DNA of 64,000 nt from Myxococcales bacterium (lineage in GTDB: Bacteria; Myxococcota_A; Polyangia; Polyangiales; GCA-016699535): contig JACKDX010000002.1 in assembly GCA_020633325.1 (NCBI GenBank), forward strand, positions 1-64,000, in the 5' to 3' direction. The number at the start of each line of letters is the position of its first letter. Position 1 is the stretch's first letter. Positions 1-7,253 of this stretch are shown here, one piece after another. Made by a program: the position numbers and the translations under genes. Under the pieces are notes generated by a model, which saw only the letters and a list, made by a program, of their open reading frames with translations, was not told the origin of the DNA and did no database searches.

Positions 1-1
1 C

Positions 2-1969
2 TTGAGGCGTTTGCGAGGGCAGGGGCGTGATGACAAAGGTCTCGGTGTCGCGGTACTTCTGCGCTACACGCTACGGCTGTTGACGCTCGATCAGCTCGAA
101 CGTGCCACCGCGTTGATTTGCGCGCTCGAAGTATTGCGGCGTCAGAACAAAGAGCTGCTTGGGGCGGAACGCTTTGCCATGGGGCTCTGGGTGGGCCGCA
201 GCACGACGCCTAATCGCATTTCAGATTTTGCCGACCAGCTGAGCGAATATCGCAATGGCCGGCTTAGGAATCTGCCAAGCCCGTTGCAATCGTGTCCATG
301 GTGCCAGACGGCCCTTACGGCTAACTCATTGGACTTGCGCCCCGCACCCACAAAGGCGGAGCGAGTGGGAGTGCGATGCATGAATCATGTTGGGAGTTGC
401 CCCTTTGCCAATCCCGACAAAGAAGGGATTCCGCTAGTGTTTATTGACGAGCAGGTCTACCGCGAGCTCCCGTGCTTCGTCATCGCGACCGTCGATAAGT
501 TTGCGATGCTCCCGTGGCTCGGTAAGGCAGCGACACTATTCGGGCGGGTCCACGCCACAGCGGAGGGGCGATTTTATGGTGCAGGAGACAAAGCACCGAA
601 AGCGCACACGCCGTTACCCAACGGCCTACGTCCACCGGAACTCATTGTTCAAGACGAGCTGCACCTTATCAGCGGGCCCCTGGGCACCATGGTGGGCCTG
701 TACGAGGTCGCGATTGAAAAGCTGTGCACGCATCAGGACGCGTCGGGGCATCCTGTGCTTCCAAAGATCATGGCATCCACCGCAACCGCCAATCATGCTG
801 ATAAGCAGATTGAGAGCCTCTTTGGTCGCAAAACCCGTATCTTCCCGCCGCAGGGCATTGATGCGCTGGAAACGTATTTTTCAGAAATCAATACGAAGGA
901 TCCTGGTCGCCTCTATATAGGCGTCGCGGCTCCTGGACATCCTCTCAAGCGCGTGTTGCTTCGCACCTACGTTGCATTGCTCGGTGCGGCGGCGAAAGCA
1001 CGTGCCAACCCTGCCGTTGATGCAGGGCTTGCGGACGCCTACATGACACTCGTGGGCTACTTCAACTCGCTACGCGAGCTTGGCGGTATGCGACGCTTAG
1101 TGGAGGACGACGTCAAGAATCAGTGCGAAAGCAAAGAGCAACGGGTTCCTGTCGAAGGTCATGCCGCGTCACCCTGGTTTCTAAATCGAAGCATTGGCGA
1201 GCCAGCTGAGCTTACCAGCCGAGTGGACACTATCAGCATCAGCACGATCAAAGGGAAGGTGGCGAAGTCTCATCAAGAGCAAGGTACGGATGTACTGTTG
1301 GCCTCCAATATGATCTCCGTTGGAGTCGACATCGACCGTCTAGGCCTTATGGTGATGGGGGGCCAGCCCAAGACCACCAGCGAATACATTCAAGCAAGCT
1401 CCCGCGTGGGCCGCAGCCGTCAACGGCCTGGTCTCGTGGTCACCTGCTACAATGTCACCCGGCCGCGCGACCGTTCGCACTATGAGCACTTTGTCGCCTA
1501 CCATCAAAGTTTCTACCGTTACGTTGAGGCACAAAGCGTGACGCCCTTTGCCGAGCGTGCGTTAGATCGAGGTCTGTCGGGTGCGCTTGTGGCTCTGGTG
1601 CGTTTGTCCGTGGCCGAGCTTACGCCTCCCAACGCCGTCATGCACATTGCGCAGTTTAGAGCACCGGCCCAGCAACTGGTGGAGCAGTTTGTCAGTCGTG
1701 CCGCCGAAGAACACCAGGACAAAGTGCGGCGATGGGCTACCAACCGCTTGGATAACTGGGAAAAAGCTATCGCAAAAGCCGCAAATACTTTCTGCTACTC
1801 CCGCTATGACGATGGTCCTAAAGAGCCAACTTTGTTGCGGCTTGCTCTCGATGAGAAGCTTACCGAACTTCCTCCTGAACGAAAGAAATTCATCGCGCCT
1901 ACGTCGATGCGAGATGTCGAGCCGACCGTGCATCTTTGGTTAAGCCAGCCGGGAACAAGGGTGAGGTAG
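2..1969 (+). CDS. drmA: DISARM helicase DrmA, C-terminal part (5' truncated by window edge)
   Basis: This is the C-terminal 655 residues of a superfamily 2 helicase. The reading frame is open to the left edge, so the true start lies outside, and family members are usually over 1,000 residues long. Visible motifs in the fragment are a Walker B-type DELH (218-221), motif III ASTATA (258-263), motif V ASNMISVGVDID (434-445) and motif VI QASSRVGRS (464-472). Four cysteines (98, 101, 126, 133) ahead of the Walker B motif may bind zinc. The next genes are drmB and drmC, and a SNF2 helicase and an adenine methylase follow, which identifies this as DrmA of DISARM rather than an MrfA-like repair helicase. 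In DISARM, DrmA and DrmB form the DNA-sensing core. The walker A region is not in the window. The stop lies 8 bp before the drmB start, so the two are translationally close. Confidence 0.88.
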   Translation: MRRLRGQGRDDKGLGVAVLLRYTLRLLTLDQLERATALICALEVLRRQNKELLGAERFAMGLWVGRSTTPNRISDFADQLSEYRNGRLRNLPSPLQSCPWCQTALTANSLDLRPAPTKAERVGVRCMNHVGSCPFANPDKEGIPLVFIDEQVYRELPCFVIATVDKFAMLPWLGKAATLFGRVHATAEGRFYGAGDKAPKAHTPLPNGLRPPELIVQDELHLISGPLGTMVGLYEVAIEKLCTHQDASGHPVLPKIMASTATANHADKQIESLFGRKTRIFPPQGIDALETYFSEINTKDPGRLYIGVAAPGHPLKRVLLRTYVALLGAAAKARANPAVDAGLADAYMTLVGYFNSLRELGGMRRLVEDDVKNQCESKEQRVPVEGHAASPWFLNRSIGEPAELTSRVDTISISTIKGKVAKSHQEQGTDVLLASNMISVGVDIDRLGLMVMGGQPKTTSEYIQASSRVGRSRQRPGLVVTCYNVTRPRDRSHYEHFVAYHQSFYRYVEAQSVTPFAERALDRGLSGALVALVRLSVAELTPPNAVMHIAQFRAPAQQLVEQFVSRAAEEHQDKVRRWATNRLDNWEKAIAKAANTFCYSRYDDGPKEPTLLRLALDEKLTELPPERKKFIAPTSMRDVEPTVHLWLSQPGTRVR

Positions 1970-1977
1970 GCCTAGCT

Positions 1978-3870
1978 ATGGCGCGTTTTGGAAAAAGCAA
2001 AAAGAGTGGCAAGACAGAGCTGAGACCCGATGCCCACGTGCGCCAGAGCCAAATGGTGGGTGGCTACGGTGCCGGAGCAATGATCGACCTTTTGCACCAT
2101 GCTGTCATTGTGTCCGGCTTGGAAGATTGGCGTTACGAGGGCCTCGACGACTCGAAAGTGGTTATCAACGAGTCGCGGTTGCGGGACAGGATAGCCGAGC
2201 GACATCCCGACCTTGCTCGCCAGCTCGCAAATGAAGGGTTTTTTAGGCGTCCACCACAGGGAGATGACAACGAGGCTAGCTCCAGCGTGGGCATCAAGGT
2301 CTTAGAGTTTCCAGCCTGGTTCGTCTGCCAGGGTTGTAGCCGACTCCTGCGCCGTGATGAGCTTGCGGCAAGCACGAAAAAAGATGGGCGACGTTATCAT
2401 GAATGCGATCGCGACAGACGTAGCCTTTGCGTGCCAGTCCGTTTTGTTGGCGCATGCGCTGCCGGGCATTTGCAGGACCTTCCGTGGAGGCAGATTGCGC
2501 ACTTCACAAGCACAGCGCGTTGCACCGCGCCTGAGCTTTTCCTAGAGGAAGATGCCACGGGCGATTTCGGACGCATCCGCGTAAGTTGCGGCAGTTGCGA
2601 AAGCGTTCAGTTGCTTGCCACGCTGGTTCGCAAAGATCAGAAGCTTCCCTGCGATGGCAAGCGCCCCTGGCTTCCGCGAGACGCCGAGGTCGAGGCGTGT
2701 GATCAACCCCTGCGTTTGTTGGTGCGAACTGCAAGTAACGGCTACTTTCCGTTGGTGGTGTCAGCCCTTTCAGTGCCGGATCCGCAGAATCAGCTGTTCG
2801 AGGAAGCTCGCCAAATCGAGAAAAACTTTCGTGGTCAGTCTCCAGAGCTAAGGCGGATGACCTTAGAGCAATCCGAGCGCTACCAGCCTCTGGTTGCCCA
2901 GTTCGGCATCGATCCACTGCTTGAAGCCATCGAGGTTGCCATTAGCGGCAAAACGCCTCAACGAAAGGCGCTGCGCACGGCCGAGTACGAGCAGTTCTTG
3001 CGTGCGCCTGAGTTGCAAACCGGCGAGTCGTACTCCGAAGACGAGGATTTTGTCGTGCGTGAGGTTCCGGCCCCCTCGGCCTATGCGCGTTTCTTGGATA
3101 GCATCGTGATCGTGCCGAGATTGCGTGAGGTTCGCGCCCAGTTCGGGTTTACGCGTCTTGAACCACCCATGGCAGACAATCAGGGTGAGTTTGACGACCT
3201 CAACATCAAAGCCGCGCCCTTAAGCGTCAAGGAAAGCTGGCTACCGGCGACAACCGTCCAGGGTGAGGGCCTATTCCTGCAACTCAGCTCAGCGGCGATT
3301 GCCGAGTGGGAAGCGCGCAGCGCAGTCAAAGCCCGAGCCGCGATTCTAGCCGCCGCGTACGACAAGTGGGCGTTGCAGTTGCGAGAGCCAAGTCAGAAGC
3401 CACCGTTCCTCGGCGCTCGATTTTTTCTACTGCACTCGTTGGCTCACATGTTGATCACCGCGATTTCGATTGAATGCGGCTATTCCGCTAGCGCGATTCG
3501 GGAGCGCATTTACTGCGGGCCCTACGGCGACGACCCAACCGACATGGCCGGCATTCTTCTGTACACTGGCACCGTGGGCTCCGAAGGCACCCTTGGTGGG
3601 CTGGTCGATCAACACAAGCGTCTGGCAACGCACCTCGATCGCGCACGCGAAATGGCGGCGCTGTGCTCCAACGATCCGATTTGCGCCACCCACGACCCGT
3701 CCACCGATCACGCCGAGCGGTTTCTCGAAGGCGCGGCATGCCATGGCTGCTTGTTCATTTCGGAGCCTTCGTGCGAGCGCTTCAACCGCCATCTCGATCG
3801 CACGTTAGTTGTCCCCGTCGTCGGCGGTGACCCGAACACGGCCTTTTTCCCTGTGCTGGACTATGTTTGA
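1978..3870 (+). CDS. drmB: DISARM protein DrmB (DUF1998 domain)
   Basis: DrmB is the partner of the DrmA helicase in DISARM antiphage defence. I chose the ATG at 1978 (630 residues), which follows an AGGTAGG ribosome site; a TTG at 1936 inside drmA is also open. A cluster of possible zinc ligands lies at residues 117-164 (CQGC at 117-120, then H141, C143, C151, C160, H164). The C-terminal part from about residue 480 has the DUF1998 signature (FFLLHSLAHMLITAIS, then a Gly-rich LLYTGTVGSEGTLGGL segment), and a further CxxC (ACHGC) is near the C-terminus. DUF1998 is a domain also found fused to the MrfA helicase. The gene overlaps drmC by 8 bp, which indicates translational coupling. Confidence 0.9.
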   Translation: MARFGKSKKSGKTELRPDAHVRQSQMVGGYGAGAMIDLLHHAVIVSGLEDWRYEGLDDSKVVINESRLRDRIAERHPDLARQLANEGFFRRPPQGDDNEASSSVGIKVLEFPAWFVCQGCSRLLRRDELAASTKKDGRRYHECDRDRRSLCVPVRFVGACAAGHLQDLPWRQIAHFTSTARCTAPELFLEEDATGDFGRIRVSCGSCESVQLLATLVRKDQKLPCDGKRPWLPRDAEVEACDQPLRLLVRTASNGYFPLVVSALSVPDPQNQLFEEARQIEKNFRGQSPELRRMTLEQSERYQPLVAQFGIDPLLEAIEVAISGKTPQRKALRTAEYEQFLRAPELQTGESYSEDEDFVVREVPAPSAYARFLDSIVIVPRLREVRAQFGFTRLEPPMADNQGEFDDLNIKAAPLSVKESWLPATTVQGEGLFLQLSSAAIAEWEARSAVKARAAILAAAYDKWALQLREPSQKPPFLGARFFLLHSLAHMLITAISIECGYSASAIRERIYCGPYGDDPTDMAGILLYTGTVGSEGTLGGLVDQHKRLATHLDRAREMAALCSNDPICATHDPSTDHAERFLEGAACHGCLFISEPSCERFNRHLDRTLVVPVVGGDPNTAFFPVLDYV

Positions 3871-4618
3871 AAACGTCTCCACGCCTCAACTACGCGCACT
3901 GCTCGACGGTCTAAAAGAGGGCAGCATTGCCGCGCCTCTGACCACGCCCAGGTTGCTTGCGTCCGGTTTCACTTCGCTGGCAAAGCATCAAGCCCAGCTT
4001 GCCCACTTTACAACCGAGTCGCTTTGCCTTTTGTGCGAAGCCATTCTTGCCGAACGGCACAAGCAACAGCAAAGTGCGGAGCTCGTTTGGACCGGGCCCG
4101 AGGGTAGGGCTGCAACAGCGCGCAGCACCTTCGTGGTGTTTCGTGATCTATTGGCCGGCGCACAGCGCAGTGTGTGGATGGCGGGCTATAGAGTCGATCA
4201 TGGCAAAGACCTGTTTGCGCCTTTGCACCAAGCCATGCTCCAACGGGGCGTGAAGGTGACGTTTTTACTCAACTTCGATGCTGAAGTGTCCCGCCAGGAC
4301 GCCGTGCATGACAAAGCCGTCGAGCTTATCAACGGCTTTCGCACCGACAACTGGCCGTTCGAGGGCCCGCGGCCACGCTTCTTTTACGATCCACGTTCGC
4401 TTCAGCCTCGTGCGCGCGCCAGCATGCACGCCAAGGCACTTGTGGTCGACGAGACGCATACCCTGATTGGCTCGGCAAACTTCACCAACCGCGGCCAGCA
4501 CCGCAACATCGAAGCCGGCGCCCTCATCCACGATGAAGGCTTCGCCAAAAGCCTCGTCACCCAGTTTCAATCACTCATCGACAGCGACTACGTCCACGCC
4601 TACGAGGCCGATGGCTAA
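3863..4618 (+). CDS. drmC: DISARM phospholipase D-like protein DrmC
   Basis: This protein of 251 residues has a single PLD (HKD) motif, H189-A-K191-x4-D196, followed by the GSANFTNRG segment typical of PLD-superfamily nucleases. A single HKD implies a dimer. In the first characterised DISARM system drmC was dispensable for protection, and its enzymatic role is unclear. The start is the ATG at 3863, which overlaps the drmB stop by 8 bp; an upstream start at 3809 lies wholly inside drmB and is unlikely. The stop at 4618 is 6 bp from the stop of the convergent fic gene, so the left half of the DISARM operon ends here. Confidence 0.87.
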   Translation: MFENVSTPQLRALLDGLKEGSIAAPLTTPRLLASGFTSLAKHQAQLAHFTTESLCLLCEAILAERHKQQQSAELVWTGPEGRAATARSTFVVFRDLLAGAQRSVWMAGYRVDHGKDLFAPLHQAMLQRGVKVTFLLNFDAEVSRQDAVHDKAVELINGFRTDNWPFEGPRPRFFYDPRSLQPRARASMHAKALVVDETHTLIGSANFTNRGQHRNIEAGALIHDEGFAKSLVTQFQSLIDSDYVHAYEADG

Positions 4619-4624
4619 GGTGTG

Positions 4625-5791
4625 TTAGCCAGCGTCGTCCGCATTCAGGATCGTCAGATAGTTCGCGTAGCCAAATGACCGATTTCGTCGTCGTCCAGTC
4701 AGTTCGGTGAGAATAGCCTGACGGACCAAGATGTCGATCGCTTGCTTCGCGGTGGGTTTTGACATCTGCAATAGCGAGGCGACGCTGTCCTGGGTCACGA
4801 TAGGATGCGTCGGCAAGTATTCGAAAAGACGACACGATGCCATCGTCGTGCCCTCGCTGTGTACAAGCCGACGGCGATCAGTATTCAAGAGCTGAAAAAG
4901 CTTCTGAGCCGTAACCATGCTCTCGTCAGCCACGTCGCGAACGCCCTGCAGAAAGAAGCACGTCCATGCCTCCCATTGGCCCTGTGTGCGCACTGCCATC
5001 AAGCGGTCGTAATACGCTTGTCTGTTGCGATTGAAGTGCAGGCTCAGATACAACAGCGGCTGGCTCAACAAGCCATAATATTTCAACAGCAACGCGATTA
5101 GCAATCGTCCAATACGTCCATTGCCATCTAAATAAGGATGTATGCTTTCAAACTGCACATGCACCAGTCCAATCCGAATCAAGAGGTGCAACGAATCCTT
5201 GCCGTGGATGTATTTTTCCATGGCCGACAAGGCATCGCCAAGCGCTGAGGGCGGCGGCGGAACATACGTAGCGTTCCCTGGCCGGCTGCCACCTATCCAG
5301 TTTTGGCTTGTGCGGATCTGACCCGGCTGCTTGTGTTCACCGCGGGTGCCTTTCAGTAAACGCTTGTGCGTCTCGTTCAACAGACGCATCGAAACCGGCA
5401 ACCCCTTAGCCGAATCGAGTTGAGCAAATGCGTATTTCAAGGCGTCCAGATAATTGCATACGTCCTGGACGTCCTCTAAGTTGCGTTGAGGACTCCACGC
5501 GTCGGCTTCGTAATTGAATATATCCACCAACGTCGCCTGGGTGCCTTCGACTTGCGACGAAATCACTGCCTCTTTGCGAACAAACGCATAGATGAATAGC
5601 TCAGGGCTTGGAATCATAGTCGTGGCCGTTTCAAGGCGTGCAAGGCTCTTCTCCGCGGCATGAAGCAAGGCGAGCATCTCGTCGTTGACGATCAGCGCCG
5701 GCTCTTGCGGTGGAAGGGGATACGGAATGAACGCGAGAACGCTTTCCGAATCGAACCGGGTCTGCTGATACTCGCCAGTCTTGCGGGGCAT
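4625..5791 (-). CDS. Fic family protein with winged-helix C-terminus
   Basis: This is a 388-residue Fic protein. Fic enzymes transfer AMP (or related groups) from a nucleotide to a hydroxyl side chain of a target protein. The active-site motif HPYLDGNGRIGR is at 218-229, with the catalytic His218 and the phosphate-binding Asn and Arg intact. An N-terminal inhibitory helix is present as S78-SQV-E82-G83 (the S/TxxxE-G/N signature), so this is a class II, self-inhibited Fic. Residues about 333-383 look like a winged-helix DNA-binding domain, common in this Fic-N/Fic/wHTH architecture. It sits on the opposite strand in the middle of the DISARM locus, and two palindromes lie directly upstream of its ATG, suggesting autoregulation. 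Its target is unknown; association with defence is inferred from position only. Confidence 0.9.
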   Translation of the reverse strand: MPRKTGEYQQTRFDSESVLAFIPYPLPPQEPALIVNDEMLALLHAAEKSLARLETATTMIPSPELFIYAFVRKEAVISSQVEGTQATLVDIFNYEADAWSPQRNLEDVQDVCNYLDALKYAFAQLDSAKGLPVSMRLLNETHKRLLKGTRGEHKQPGQIRTSQNWIGGSRPGNATYVPPPPSALGDALSAMEKYIHGKDSLHLLIRIGLVHVQFESIHPYLDGNGRIGRLLIALLLKYYGLLSQPLLYLSLHFNRNRQAYYDRLMAVRTQGQWEAWTCFFLQGVRDVADESMVTAQKLFQLLNTDRRRLVHSEGTTMASCRLFEYLPTHPIVTQDSVASLLQMSKPTAKQAIDILVRQAILTELTGRRRNRSFGYANYLTILNADDAG

Positions 5792-5796
5792 CCTGC

Positions 5797-5848
5797 TTAG
5801 TAAAGTATACCTTACTAACGAAATTTGCTAGTAAAGTTTTCTTTACTA
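5797..5848. promoter_or_regulatory. Tandem palindromic operators upstream of fic
   Basis: Palindrome 1 spans 5797-5818 (TTAGTAAAGTA then TACCTTACTAA, one mismatched pair). Palindrome 2 spans 5829-5848 (TAGTAAAG, 4-nt spacer, CTTTACTA, perfect arms). They share the half-site TAGTAAAG, and their centres are 31 bp apart, close to three helical turns, so two dimers could bind on the same face. Palindrome 1 begins 5 bp from the fic ATG and contains a TATACT (-10-like) hexamer on the reverse strand. Binding would block fic transcription and perhaps translation. The likely ligand is the winged-helix domain of Fic itself; that is inference. Confidence 0.75.
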
Positions 5849-5885
5849 ACGCCGGCGCTTAGGAAAGCGCGGTTTACTGACGCTC

Positions 5886-5930
5886 TGCGCATCCTACCCA
5901 TTGAAATCACTATTGTTTTTGCGTAGCATC
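5886..5930 (+). repeat. Left direct repeat flanking the AAA ATPase gene
   Basis: This copy matches 7202-7246 over 45 bp with three mismatches; the last 33 bp (5898-5930 versus 7214-7246) are identical. It lies 4 bp beyond the stop codon of the ATPase gene. It contains TTGAAA (5901-5906) and TAGCAT (5924-5929) spaced by 17 bp, so it is a copy of the drmD promoter pointing rightward, antisense to the 3' end of the ATPase gene. Confidence 0.9.
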
Positions 5931-5934
5931 GCCG

Positions 5935-7116
5935 TTAGTCCAATGTTGGCATTGACCGTTTCATAAACTTATCAAACAAAGGCACGGTAAAAGCCATATC
6001 TCCATGGGAAGGGCTATAAACCATGCCCTTTTTCAGCAGCTTTGCCCTGGTCGGGCCTAGGCTGGTGATTTTCACTGACATGACCTCTGCGATATCGCTC
6101 GTGCGTTGCGGGCCTGATCCTAACTCGGCCATTGCGCGCAAAAACCGTTTCTCCCCCGGCGTTAAACGGCCGAAGCGGACCCGAAAAAAGTTCTCATCCA
6201 AACGGGCAGACACAATTTCCGTAGTCTCCTTGATCAAATCAAGGCCAATCGGCGAGGCTGTGGCTCGATTCCATGCCTGGTAGCCCCATTCCTGAAGAAA
6301 GTATGGATAGCCTTGGGTCAAACGATATATTTCTTCTAAGGCATCATCTCGAAAAAGCACGTCGTGCTTTGTCACCGGATCCTGCAAGGCCTTGATGGCA
6401 TCCGACTTCGACAGCGCGCCAATATCCGGAAAACTAAAAAGACGCTCCGCATAGGACTTCGACTCTCCAGCCAAGCCCGGAAGCACAGGGAGCCCCGCGC
6501 CTAATAGCACAAACGGTAACTGCTGCTGTTGCATCTTGTGCAAGGCCATGATGAGCGCGCTAAGTTCTCGTTTGTTGAAGTACTGTATTTCGTCGATCAA
6601 TAGGCAAACGTGGGCTTTTCGTTCCACTGCAGCATCGGCTACGGTGACAAAAAGGTTTGGCAGATCGATCTCTAGGTCCCCGCTGTCGGCTGTGCCTTTC
6701 TCGGCGTCGATGTCCAAACCAATCTCAATGTTATCGGTTTTGACTTTTAGGCCATTGAGAAAGCCCTTCAACGCAACAAGCCCTCGACGCACTTTGTCTC
6801 CCGCCCCAGCGATACGATCGATGTCGTACAACAAAGTGCGCAAATGCGGCGCAAGCAAGCTCGCAAGCGTTTTGTTCTCGTGTGCTTCTATGGATATGGT
6901 GTGAAATGCCTGCGCCTCGGCCATGCGCTTCATCTCGTTGAGCAAGACAGTCTTTCCCACACCCCGAAGTCCGGTAAGCAAAATGCTCCTTTCGGATTTG
7001 CCCGCCTTGATGCGCCCGAACAGAATGCGGGCCTGATTCAGGACATCGTCCCGGCCGACGAGTTCAGGAGGAGGACTTCCTGCCCCAGGAGAGAAGGGAT
7101 TTTGAATTTCATCCAT
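5935..7116 (-). CDS. AAA family ATPase (Orc1/Cdc6- or archaeal-ATPase-like), possible accessory gene inserted in DISARM
   Basis: This is a 393-residue P-loop ATPase. Walker A is G49-LRGVGKT-56 and Walker B is CLLIDE (171-176) with catalytic D175/E176, followed by a region resembling the linker and winged helix of Orc1/Cdc6- and STAND-type ATPases (residues 300-390). No nuclease, protease or membrane segment is fused. Similar stand-alone ATPases are scattered in mobile DNA and defence islands and their roles are poorly known. The gene is bounded by two copies of a 45-bp repeat and is opposite to drmD, so it looks like a module added to, or duplicated into, the drmD promoter region. The palindrome pair just upstream of it could be its operator. 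No core DISARM gene corresponds to it. Confidence 0.8.
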   Translation of the reverse strand: MDEIQNPFSPGAGSPPPELVGRDDVLNQARILFGRIKAGKSERSILLTGLRGVGKTVLLNEMKRMAEAQAFHTISIEAHENKTLASLLAPHLRTLLYDIDRIAGAGDKVRRGLVALKGFLNGLKVKTDNIEIGLDIDAEKGTADSGDLEIDLPNLFVTVADAAVERKAHVCLLIDEIQYFNKRELSALIMALHKMQQQQLPFVLLGAGLPVLPGLAGESKSYAERLFSFPDIGALSKSDAIKALQDPVTKHDVLFRDDALEEIYRLTQGYPYFLQEWGYQAWNRATASPIGLDLIKETTEIVSARLDENFFRVRFGRLTPGEKRFLRAMAELGSGPQRTSDIAEVMSVKITSLGPTRAKLLKKGMVYSPSHGDMAFTVPLFDKFMKRSMPTLD

Positions 7117-7160
7117 AAGTTGACCGCCACTGTTTATAACAATATCTAGTAATTTATACC

Positions 7161-7195
7161 AGGCTATACTCAGATAGCCTTATAAAAGCCTATCT
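7161..7195. promoter_or_regulatory. Overlapping inverted repeats upstream of the ATPase gene
   Basis: AGGCTAT (7161-7167) pairs with ATAGCCT (7174-7180) across 6 nt, and AGATAG (7172-7177) pairs with CTATCT (7190-7195). The sites overlap and lie 45-80 bp upstream of the ATPase ATG on the reverse strand, as expected for an operator or promoter control site. They also sit between that gene and drmD, so they could affect both. Confidence 0.5.
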
Positions 7196-7201
7196 TTGGC
7201 G

Positions 7202-7246
7202 TGCACAGCCTAGCCATTGAAATCACTATTGTTTTTGCGTAGCATC
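7202..7246 (+). repeat. Right direct repeat, carrying the drmD promoter
   Basis: Second copy of the 45-bp repeat at 5886-5930, 1,316 bp away. It is directly upstream of drmD and therefore probably the ancestral copy. Confidence 0.9.
7217..7245 (+). promoter_or_regulatory. Predicted drmD promoter (-35 TTGAAA, -10 TAGCAT)
   Basis: TTGAAA (7217-7222), a 17-bp spacer and TAGCAT (7240-7245) give a reasonable housekeeping-sigma promoter. Transcription would begin near 7252, at or almost at the GTG of drmD at 7254, and no ribosome-binding site precedes that GTG. A leaderless drmD-drmMI mRNA is therefore possible. Confidence 0.55.
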
Positions 7247-7253
7247 ACCCCAC

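Noticed and set aside
3809..3862. Upstream start for drmC giving a 269-residue product
   Set aside because: The extra codons are the overlapping drmB reading region in another frame; the ATG at 3863 with an 8-bp overlap is the usual coupling.
5886..7246. Repeats as CRISPR or insertion-sequence ends
   Set aside because: There are only two copies in direct orientation, no spacers, no transposase and no terminal inverted repeats.
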